Position numbers and translations under genes: made by a program. This document shows positions 6,801 through 11,315 of a stretch of 11,315 nucleotides of DNA, piece by piece. The notes below the pieces were generated by a model. The model was not told the DNA's origin. It searched no databases and saw nothing but the letters and a program-made list of their open reading frames with translations. The DNA lies in NCBI GenBank assembly GCA_020059765.1, contig JAGVBM010000116.1, positions 1 to 11,315 on the forward strand, given 5' to 3'. Position 1 is the stretch's first letter; every line of letters begins with the position of its first letter. Origin of the DNA: Bacillota bacterium. Lineage in GTDB: Bacteria > Bacillota > Bacilli > Tumebacillales > Effusibacillaceae.

Positions 6801-8401
6801 TTCAAAGAAGGTCTTGGTCCCAGTACCACACGGGTTGAGAAATGTTCAATTTCACGTTCCCGGTCAATTGCCGGATTCGTCACGACCGCAACCGTTTCCT
6901 TAAAGTAATCCGCCATGTTTTGACGCTCTTTCGCCAGCACCGCCAAAGGACCGTCAAATCCCAAGGAACGGATTGGCTCTGCACCGGTGCTTGCCTGGTG
7001 CTCGACCAGATCGAGATCAGACGCATCCCAGCCAAATGCCGCCAACAAGCGTTCCCTAGTTTCCGGGTCATCCTGTCCCCGCTGAACCGATGACAGCATT
7101 TCCCCGTCATCTATCTCCAACGAAGGAGTTCCAAAGCCGATTGTTTTGCGGAAATTCTCAAATTGATATCGTGCTTTTGATTGTTCCAATACCAAAAGTT
7201 GAAGATCATGGTATGAAATAACCTCAATCGACCCTGTCGCCCGATCGACTTGAACACCAATTTTCTCGCCGGGAGCAATTGATTTTGGGTCATTGGTCAT
7301 TTCCGTAACCGAAACCACACCCTGTTCGGACGAGAAATAGAGAGAAGATTCGGTTTCTACCATCCAGAGCGGACGAAGTCCCAACGCGTCAACCGAATAA
7401 AGACATTCATCGGCATAGCGCGAGATAATACCAGCAGGTCCTTGCGCAAAAGGACCCCAACTGGATCGGTAAAACATATACAGATCTTGCAATTCTTTCG
7501 GGAATTTTTTGACTTCGTTAATGATCGGCGGAAAAATCATTTCCATCGCTTCGAAAAAGCTGATTCCGTATTTATGCAGCAATCCTTCAACCGTACGATT
7601 CATGTCTTGTGAATCGCTGCCGCCCTCCACAAGTTGAATACCAAGCATTTCAGCTTCTTCCCGGAGCTTTTGAATCGTGTTGATTTCTCCGTTATGGCCG
7701 AGAATAGAGAAAGGCTGAACCCGTTCAAATACGGTTGTCGTATTGGTCGAGTACCGATTATGCCCCAAACTGATGGCAGATTTGCAATCCTTGCTTTGCA
7801 AATCCGGAAAATAGTGCGGCAAAATATTGGCCGATCCGCGCACTTTATAAATGGCCATATGAGAACTGAAGGAAACTACATGAATCGGCAATTGGGCTTC
7901 AATACGGCATTGAAGATCGAACAAAACGCTCTCCAGTGCAGATCCTTCTATGCTTTTATGCAGTAAAGCCAGCTGTACGAACAAAGGCTCGTCTTCGCGA
8001 CCCAACGGCCCCAAAGCGTCCGAATTGACATTCCCAAGGACTTCCGTCAACAATTCAAGATCCGCTTCTTCACATAATTCGGATAATTTTTTTAACCAAA
8101 CGTCCTTGTTGGCCACTTCCTGCTTATAAAGGAAGAAATGTCCCACAACAAAACCGGGCTGTTCGGACAAAGCGGTCGGCAAATTGTATTTCGCCAATTT
8201 CTTTGCCCAAAGTTTCCGCGGAATGTCAATCTGAATTCCGCAGCCATCTCCTTCACCTTCGACAAAACCTGCGCGATGCGACATTTGAATTAACGCATCT
8301 AAAGTTTTTTGAATGTTTTCTTGCGTCGATTTCGCATCCCTTTCGATCACCGACACAATCCCGCATGAATCGTGCTCTTCTCTGTGATTTCTCCTCCACA
8401 T
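3833..8401 (-). CDS. gltB: Glutamate synthase large (alpha) subunit, GltB/GltS type
   Basis: Makes two glutamates from glutamine and 2-oxoglutarate; 1522 residues, the full family length. Residues 13 to about 400 are the class-II glutamine amidotransferase domain. Cys13 (HDSCGI) becomes the N-terminal nucleophile once a 12-residue propeptide is removed, and GHNGEINT lies at 235-242. The central domain runs to about 800. The FMN barrel follows, with GQGAKPGEGG at 942-951. The [3Fe-4S] ligands are Cys1111, Cys1117 and Cys1122 (C-x5-C-x4-C), with an extra Cys1114. The final part, about 1260-1500, is the glycine-rich beta-helix. The ribosome site GGGGGTGG is seven bases before ATG 8401. The electron donor is unclear: a terminator follows and no gltD is adjacent, so it may use ferredoxin or a distant beta subunit. 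Expression is probably set by the riboswitch and attenuator in the leader. The N-terminus (MSHRAGF, GDGCGI) is divergent from B. subtilis GltA. Confidence 0.96.
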   Translation of the reverse strand: MWRRNHREEHDSCGIVSVIERDAKSTQENIQKTLDALIQMSHRAGFVEGEGDGCGIQIDIPRKLWAKKLAKYNLPTALSEQPGFVVGHFFLYKQEVANKDVWLKKLSELCEEADLELLTEVLGNVNSDALGPLGREDEPLFVQLALLHKSIEGSALESVLFDLQCRIEAQLPIHVVSFSSHMAIYKVRGSANILPHYFPDLQSKDCKSAISLGHNRYSTNTTTVFERVQPFSILGHNGEINTIQKLREEAEMLGIQLVEGGSDSQDMNRTVEGLLHKYGISFFEAMEMIFPPIINEVKKFPKELQDLYMFYRSSWGPFAQGPAGIISRYADECLYSVDALGLRPLWMVETESSLYFSSEQGVVSVTEMTNDPKSIAPGEKIGVQVDRATGSIEVISYHDLQLLVLEQSKARYQFENFRKTIGFGTPSLEIDDGEMLSSVQRGQDDPETRERLLAAFGWDASDLDLVEHQASTGAEPIRSLGFDGPLAVLAKERQNMADYFKETVAVVTNPAIDREREIEHFSTRVVLGPRPSLKGHDQHVLRRLEIHTPMLLGGHRHAAPLPLDQYRPIAHQVGTYLLEDLLREFNVGPHSVYVMDAGSQNGETVKEAVNRIQNEAVEAVVAGAHLLVLDDRFVFRHGIGYIDPFLLVSAVHKALREYPVAKDAENLRRRTSIILRSGSLRNLHDIVVAIGLGADAVNPYLMWEVAGTVEPLATIKNLYQALHKGMEKVISTLGIHELRGYDRLFSSIGIKPEIAELLGTKNYFGSKRAGLGWDALQTDAEQRLSIALGEAAAKVAKTFHYFPRIWKIAGDVANGTKSFSALTEKLQEMESSNPISLRHVLDIKEQADSTVSPANVDISIGDHSLPFLISSMSFGSQNETAYRAYAEAAYRLNMISMNGEGGEIKDLIGKYPNHRGMQIASGRFGVNIELTNSSNLLEIKIGQGAKPGEGGHLPGSKVSTKVASARNAQPGIDLISPSNNHDIYSIEDLAQMIDELKTANPNARVSVKVPVVPGIGTIAVGIAKAGADIITLSGYDGGTGAARAHALKYVGLPVEIGVKLAHKELVESGLRDKVEVWADGGIKTGLDVIKMVMLGANRVGFGTMSMVAIGCISCRSCHKDTCPVGIATQIESMEEAHEKGLKMFKPRNFDLAVSHLMTFYTGVSEHLKQLTASLGATRLQDLVGQSELLEQTRELERLDLSDLLEPVKLYATIRYDVPELRLSSIGIDSLTERLAMETVMEVAAGSDSVVRQVGTTSANDRVIGSYLSGSVTRGKSKGEIQAFNHAKLNFDNGSVGGNGFSAYNVTGLHIRIHGGAQDGVGKTSYGGKVIVLKGKNSRGKFVNGSVGKGLAYGAQRGLFIIQGNADSRAGIRLSGADVVIGGMINKKIDDSRGVIGANANMKGFAFEYMTNGRAVVLGDPGPWICSGMTGGVVYLRYQPEMGMDEAAIRRRIAKGAKVSLWHLDQQGKRDLNELLGTYVKELRKSGQNEEAQTVESLLEHPERNFMMIKPGQQQTDQDIATE

Positions 8402-8421
8402 GATCTATCCACCCCCATGAA

Positions 8422-8445
8422 TAAAGAAAACTTGGCTTCGCCAAG
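8422..8445 (-). terminator. Second attenuator terminator just before gltB
   Basis: On the minus strand CTTGGC, the loop GAA and GCCAAG form a perfect 6-bp hairpin (8431-8445), followed by TTTTCTTTA (8422-8430). It ends only about 20 bases before the gltB ATG, so it can only be an attenuator. An alternative pairing joins GGCTCGCC (complement of 8458-8465) to GGCGAAGCC (complement of 8434-8442) with one bulged base; this would destroy the terminator. That is the layout of a terminator/antiterminator switch. What controls it is unknown. Confidence 0.6.
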
Positions 8446-8474
8446 CCTTTAGGCGCAGGCGAGCCTGGTTGCCC

Positions 8475-8518
8475 TTATACTTGTTACCTTGAAAACTTAT
8501 AAATTCTAACAAGTATAA
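8475..8518. repeat. Perfect 12-bp inverted repeat in the gltB leader
   Basis: TTATACTTGTTA (8475-8486) and TAACAAGTATAA (8507-8518) are exact inverted copies separated by 20 bases. In the gltB leader RNA this would be a long AU-rich stem directly after the riboswitch terminator, sharing part of its U-run. It could be an RNA structure or a pair of DNA operator half-sites. It does not match the TnrA consensus, whose half-sites are much closer together. Confidence 0.6.
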
Positions 8519-8550
8519 AAAAAGTTCCCGCGCCAAGTAACGCAAGGAAC
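8517..8550 (-). terminator. Riboswitch-controlled terminator in the gltB leader
   Basis: On the minus strand, GTTCCTTGCG (complement of 8541-8550) pairs with CGCGGGAAC (complement of 8524-8532), leaving one bulged T, and is followed by seven T residues (8517-8523). The 5' arm shares the UUCCUU segment (8544-8549) that closes the aptamer's basal stem with AAGAGGAA (8637-8644). Ligand-bound aptamer and terminator therefore exclude each other, predicting an ON switch. Confidence 0.85.
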
Positions 8551-8644
8551 CTGTCCGCCGGGTCTTTTATGCCCACGGTGTAGCCACTGGCCTGCACCGC
8601 TTGGTCCTGTCCAGACGGCCGGATCCCTAGGTGCACTTCCTCTT
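8544..8644 (-). promoter_or_regulatory. ykkC-subtype-2 riboswitch aptamer, probably ppGpp-sensing
   Basis: The leader RNA contains the conserved blocks of the ykkC class in order: CCUAGGGAUCCGGCC, then AGGACCAAGCGGUGCAGG, then ACACCGUGGGCAUAAAAGACC, then CCGGCGGACAGG. Guanidine-I riboswitches share CUAGGGUUCCG, GGUCCGAGAG and AUAAAAGCCCGGGAGA, but the GACCAAGCGGUGC block and the GGCGGACAGG end fit subtype 2 (ppGpp or PRPP) better. From published work, ppGpp riboswitches control branched-chain amino-acid and glutamate-synthase genes, while PRPP ones control purine genes; the gltB context therefore favours ppGpp. The basal stem AAGAGGAA/UUCCUU competes with the terminator at 8517-8550, so ligand should switch gltB on. 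The class was recognised from memory of the consensus, without a covariance model. Confidence 0.8.
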
Positions 8645-8651
8645 TAGCTAC

Positions 8652-8680
8652 ACTATACAATATGGCGTATGATAATACAA
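8652..8680 (-). promoter_or_regulatory. Sigma-A promoter of gltB
   Basis: On the minus strand a TTGTAT -35 box (complement of 8675-8680), 17 bases, and a TATAGT -10 box (complement of 8652-8657). The transcript would start near 8645, exactly at the 5' edge of the riboswitch, giving a leader of about 245 bases. Confidence 0.7.
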
Positions 8681-9098
8681 CCAAAAAAATACTGATGGTA
8701 TAGATTTTTTTAAGTCCAAATTCTACTTAAAAATTATAAAACAGTAAGATATAAGCTCTATTAATAGGGATATTTCAGACGAATTTGATTAGGCCAATCA
8801 ATCCATATACACAATCCATTTTAAGTCTATTCAATTTCTATGCAATAGGCAGAATATTCTATCCCATCCAACTTTATCTCCCCTGAACCAATTTGCAAAA
8901 AGATCATCAACACCATCCATCCTGTCCCTGCTTTTCCACCATGTTAACAAAATGTCGACATTTACAAACGAATGGAAGGCATTTTCTAGGTATATGCACT
9001 CTAGGTTCAGCATATGATTGAATATGAACGAATTTCAAATTTGGTGCTGGTTGCCATCGGAAACTGACAACCACATAATACAGATTGAGGTGTTAAAA
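8681..9098. other. AT-rich intergenic region with no supported gene
   Basis: About 420 bases between the gltB promoter and the next gene. The composition is clearly more AT-rich than the flanking genes and stop codons are frequent. The only structure I can point to is a perfect 14-base palindrome, AAATGTCGACATTT, at 8950-8963, which might be an operator for the downstream gene. A 60-codon minus-strand frame (8831-9013) has no ribosome site. No convincing promoter for the 9099 gene was identified. Confidence 0.6.
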
Positions 9099-9437
9099 AT
9101 GATGTCAGGTTCCGATTATGAGCGTGAAGTTAGGAAAGCATTGGTACAATTGGAATCCTATTTGAAAGCTCTACGGCTTCCGTTTACCGTCAAAGATTTG
9201 TATCGGAGAGCCTATAAACACCGATTGGGTGAGCATTATAACGAACAATGGCTCAATTGGTTGGAGCATGATCCTGATATTCTCTCCTTTCTGGAAGAAC
9301 CTTTTACTTTGCAATCGATTTTCGAAACGCTGGTCGAATCTGACCACAAACCAATCCTTTTTGCATTGGTACGCTACGCGCATCGGCACAACATCGGTTT
9401 CTCCTATCGTTATGTGATCGGTATTGCACAAGAGTAA
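9099..9437 (+). CDS. Small protein of unknown function
   Basis: A 112-residue protein that I do not recognise. ATG 9099 follows a GAGGTG ribosome site (9087-9092) by six bases. The frame is open back to a TTG at 9018, but neither that codon nor ATG 9024 has a ribosome site. The protein is mostly helical by appearance, rich in tryptophan, tyrosine, leucine and charged residues, and has no cysteine, signal peptide or membrane span. It reads MMSGSDYEREV..., then a LRLPFTVKDLYRRAYKH segment, then aromatic-rich LNWLEHDPDILSFLEEPF. The FTVKDLYRRAY...WLNWLEHDPDI pattern looks a little like a small helical or winged-helix module, but that is only an impression. It stands alone, with the large hairpin at 9464-9510 as its likely terminator. 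Confidence 0.7.
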   Translation: MMSGSDYEREVRKALVQLESYLKALRLPFTVKDLYRRAYKHRLGEHYNEQWLNWLEHDPDILSFLEEPFTLQSIFETLVESDHKPILFALVRYAHRHNIGFSYRYVIGIAQE

Positions 9438-9463
9438 CCAAGACAAAGACATGCCGCATCACT

Positions 9464-9510
9464 GGGGGCTGTCCCATAAATCACGAGAAGTGACTTATGG
9501 GACAGCCCCT
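9464..9510. terminator. Long hairpin, probable bidirectional terminator
   Basis: GGGGCTGTCCCATAA (9465-9479) and TTATGGGACAGCCCC (9495-9509) are exact inverted copies. An A-C mismatch and a further 4-bp TCAC/GTGA pairing inside make a hairpin of about 20 levels with a GAGAA loop. It lies between the convergent genes ending at 9437 and 9529. The trailing U-run is weak on the plus strand (TTCTCC) and absent on the minus strand. The GGGGCTGTCCCA end resembles terminal repeats of some insertion sequences, so it may be a mobile palindromic element (MITE-like) doing terminator duty. Confidence 0.6.
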
Positions 9511-9528
9511 TCTCCTTGCTGGTTATGG

Positions 9529-9636
9529 TTAGTGTTTTCGTCTTCGGTACATCATCAGGTACACCAGCAGCCCGACTGACAATAAGATAGTTCCATACCA
9601 GATCCAATTCCCCCATGCAATCCAAGCGGGATACAT
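9529..9636 (-). CDS. 35-residue single-span membrane microprotein
   Basis: A short gene with a textbook ribosome site, AAAGGAGG (complement of 9643-9650), six bases before ATG 9636. The product starts MYPAWIAWGNWIWYGT, continues with a hydrophobic segment (residues about 15-29, TILLSVGLLVYLMMY) and ends RRRKH. This is one transmembrane helix with a tryptophan-rich N-terminal end, probably outside, and a basic cytoplasmic tail by the positive-inside rule. It lies 32 bases after the stop of the 60-residue gene and is probably cotranscribed with it. I do not recognise a family. Such small membrane proteins are often missed by gene callers, and the ribosome site is the main argument that it is real. 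Confidence 0.7.
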   Translation of the reverse strand: MYPAWIAWGNWIWYGTILLSVGLLVYLMMYRRRKH

Positions 9637-9668
9637 CAAATTCCTCCTTTGCCTGCGCATTGGGTTAC

Positions 9669-9851
9669 TTACGTAAAGTGCTTGCCTAACTCCGCAACAA
9701 ACTGTTTGATTGAATCTTCCGCCCCCACCGCAAAGTCCTCATCCAACGATTCATACTCCTTCAAATCGTTTCGCAAAACTTCCAACACGTGGCGGGCTAC
9801 CGATTCCGGAATGTCATAAACGTTTAAAACTCGTGAACTGTCGGATCTCAC
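9669..9851 (-). CDS. Small acidic protein of unknown function, start uncertain
   Basis: A 60-residue, mostly helical acidic protein from GTG 9851, unrecognised. It has a RVLNVYDIPESVARHVLEVL segment, then an acidic stretch (EYESLDEDFAVGAEDS), and no membrane span or cysteine. The ribosome site is poor: a GGATGG nine bases ahead. The frame stays open upstream through sensible-looking residues (PPKGWIRQ) but offers no ATG, GTG or TTG, so either the GTG start is right, a rare start codon is used, or a small indel hides the true start. It lies after the ftsK terminator, so it should have its own promoter, which I cannot identify clearly, and it precedes the membrane microprotein. Confidence 0.55.
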   Translation of the reverse strand: MRSDSSRVLNVYDIPESVARHVLEVLRNDLKEYESLDEDFAVGAEDSIKQFVAELGKHFT

Positions 9852-9912
9852 CTGTCGTATCCATCCTTTTGGTGGTAGTATGAGCCTCGCTCGATTCGAT
9901 CATGCACATCCG

Positions 9913-9940
9913 CAAACAAAAAGGCCCTTTCGGGCCTGAT
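9913..9940 (-). terminator. Intrinsic terminator of ftsK
   Basis: On the minus strand AGGCCC (complement of 9932-9937), a GAAA tetraloop and GGGCCT (complement of 9922-9927) form a perfect 6-bp GC stem, followed by TTTTGTTTG. It sits about 45 bases after the ftsK stop codon. Confidence 0.9.
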
Positions 9941-9981
9941 CGGAGCTGCTTCCGCAAAAGGTGAATTTCTGAATCGGACGC

Positions 9982-11315
9982 TTACTCCTTATTTTGCATC
10001 TCTTCCCACTGTTGAAGAGTCAACAAGACTTCCCGCGGTTTTGACCCTTCAAACGGGCCGACAATTCCCCGCTCCTCCATTTGGTCGACCAGTCTTGCGG
10101 CCCGGGCGTATCCGACTTTTAAACGTCGTTGGATCATGGAGACGGATGCCTGTTCCGAATCGACAACCAGTTTGACTGCTTCCCAAAACAACGGGTCCAA
10201 ATCCCCTTTTTCCTCAGTCAAATCCTCTTTCGGAGCCGTCAAATCGATATGATAGGCTGCAATTTGCTGCTCCTTGACGTATTTGACCACCCGTTCGACC
10301 TCCATATCGGATAAAAAGGCGCCCTGTACTCGAATCGGTTTTGATTCTCCCACCGGCAGGTACAACATATCGCCTCGTCCAAGCAATTTCTCGGCCCCTC
10401 CCATGTCAAGGATGGTGCGGGAATCCATTTGCGACGAAACAGCAAATGCGATTCTTGACGGAATATTTGCTTTAATCACACCGGTGATTACATCAACGGA
10501 AGGTCTCTGCGTAGCCAGGATCAAATGGATTCCCGCTGCACGGGCCATCTGTGCAATCCGGCAAATTGCGTCTTCCACATCTCCCGGAGCCACCATCATC
10601 AAATCTGCCAACTCGTCAATAATAACGATAATGTAAGGCAACGAGGGCAAAGATCGCTCCACCATCAACGCATTGTAGCCCTCCATGTTGCGTACCCCTT
10701 CTTTGGCAAATAATTCATACCGATGCTCCATTTCCTGGACCACTTTTTTCAAGGCGTAAGCCGCTCGTTTCGGATCGGTGACAACCGGTGACAAGAGATG
10801 GGGAATTCCATTGTAAACGTTGAGTTCGACCATCTTGGGATCGATCATAATAAATTTCACTTCACTGGGTTTCGCTCTATATAACATTGAGGTAATGATA
10901 CCGTTGATACAGACCGATTTTCCGGAACCTGTGGCGCCTGCTACCAACAAATGCGGCATCTTTGCCAGATTACCGACGATAGGAGAACCTGAGATGTCGC
11001 GTCCGAGTACAATCGACAATTTTGAGTGGGACGCTTGAAATTCGGTCGATTCAATGACTTCCCGCATCGTGACGATTGCAACTTCCCGGTTGGGTACTTC
11101 AATGCCAATCGCCGCCTTTCCCGGAATCGGCGCTTCAATTCGTATGTCCTTGGCCGCCAGTGCCAATGCGAGATCATCGGCCAAATTGACGATTCGTGAA
11201 ACTTTTACCCCCACGGCTGGCTGCACCTCATAGCGGGTGACTGTCGGTCCGCGATGGGCTTCCGTCACCTTTACCTGAACGCCGAAGCTGGCAAGTGTTT
11301 CCTGCAGTTTGACTG
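9982..11315 (-). CDS. ftsK: DNA translocase FtsK/SpoIIIE, C-terminal part (5' end beyond window)
   Basis: Septum-associated ATP-driven DNA pump that clears chromosome DNA from the closing septum or into the forespore. About 443 codons are present, running off the window edge; the GTG at 11268 is an internal valine, since VKLQETLASFGVQVKV precedes it in frame. The visible part includes the end of the alpha/beta motor entry region (HRGPTVTRYEVQP, IRIEAPIPGK), Walker A GATGSGKS, Walker B YIIVIIDELADLM, and LATQRPS. The last 65 or so residues form the gamma winged helix that reads KOPS/SRS polarity sequences (SVSMIQRRLKVGYARAARLVDQMEERGIVGP). The N-terminal membrane spans and linker lie outside, so FtsK cannot be separated from SpoIIIE here. 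An intrinsic terminator follows, so it is the last gene of its transcript. Confidence 0.97.
   Translation of the reverse strand, partial: VKLQETLASFGVQVKVTEAHRGPTVTRYEVQPAVGVKVSRIVNLADDLALALAAKDIRIEAPIPGKAAIGIEVPNREVAIVTMREVIESTEFQASHSKLSIVLGRDISGSPIVGNLAKMPHLLVAGATGSGKSVCINGIITSMLYRAKPSEVKFIMIDPKMVELNVYNGIPHLLSPVVTDPKRAAYALKKVVQEMEHRYELFAKEGVRNMEGYNALMVERSLPSLPYIIVIIDELADLMMVAPGDVEDAICRIAQMARAAGIHLILATQRPSVDVITGVIKANIPSRIAFAVSSQMDSRTILDMGGAEKLLGRGDMLYLPVGESKPIRVQGAFLSDMEVERVVKYVKEQQIAAYHIDLTAPKEDLTEEKGDLDPLFWEAVKLVVDSEQASVSMIQRRLKVGYARAARLVDQMEERGIVGPFEGSKPREVLLTLQQWEEMQNKE

Noticed and set aside
8544..8644. T-box or guanidine-I riboswitch in the gltB leader
   Set aside because: No T-box specifier loop or UGGN antiterminator bulge was seen; the ykkC blocks fit subtype 2 better than guanidine-I, although guanidine-I is not fully excluded.
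8831..9013. 60-codon minus-strand frame in the AT-rich gap
   Set aside because: No ribosome site, no recognisable domain, and composition like the surrounding intergenic DNA.
9018..9098. Longer N-terminus for the 112-residue gene (TTG 9018 or ATG 9024)
   Set aside because: Neither start has a ribosome site, while ATG 9099 has GAGGTG six bases ahead.

Overview
The window looks like the chromosome of a low- to mid-GC Gram-positive bacterium, most likely a Bacilli-type Firmicute (an Alicyclobacillaceae-like lineage is only a guess). The reasons are strong AGGAGG-type ribosome sites, a B. subtilis-type LexA box, a ykkC-family riboswitch, a cold-shock gene, an FtsK/SpoIIIE translocase and a Lin0512-family gene. 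No rRNA, tRNA, CRISPR array or transposase gene is visible.

Layout. 1-119 (-): the N-terminal part of a cold-shock protein, with its promoter. 220-831 (+): a DsbA/FrnE-like thiol oxidoreductase whose reading frame carries an in-frame TGA exactly where the first cysteine of the CPYC active site belongs. A SECIS-like hairpin follows directly, so this is best read as an unannotated selenoprotein. 815-1177 (+): a small unknown protein, overlapping and translationally coupled to it. 1196-2347 (-): a two-gene operon, a Lin0512-family protein followed by a short-chain dehydrogenase. 2468-3022 (+): a divergent protein resembling the C-terminal half of a beta-class DNA methyltransferase, behind a sigma-A promoter that overlaps a LexA/SOS box. 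3026-3679 (-): endonuclease III. 3833-8401 (-): a large glutamate synthase subunit. 8402-8680: its long leader, holding a ykkC-subtype-2 riboswitch (probably ppGpp-sensing), the terminator it would control, a 12-bp inverted repeat, and a second terminator/antiterminator pair just before the ribosome site. 8681-9098: AT-rich, no gene supported. 9099-9437 (+): a small unknown protein. 9464-9510: a near-perfect hairpin. 9529-9636 (-): a 35-residue single-span membrane protein. 9669-9851 (-): a 60-residue acidic protein. 9982 to the window end (-): the C-terminal motor and DNA-reading domains of FtsK/SpoIIIE.

How the parts fit. Two stress-response circuits can be read from the DNA. One is SOS control at the 2366-2407 promoter, next to the base-excision enzyme nth. 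The other is probable stringent control of glutamate synthesis by an RNA switch. The most unusual item is the putative selenocysteine oxidoreductase. Ordinary gene calling would start it at the GTG in the SECIS loop (280) and lose the catalytic motif. The Sec reading is an inference from frame, active-site alignment, ribosome site and hairpin; no selenocysteine machinery lies in the window to confirm it.
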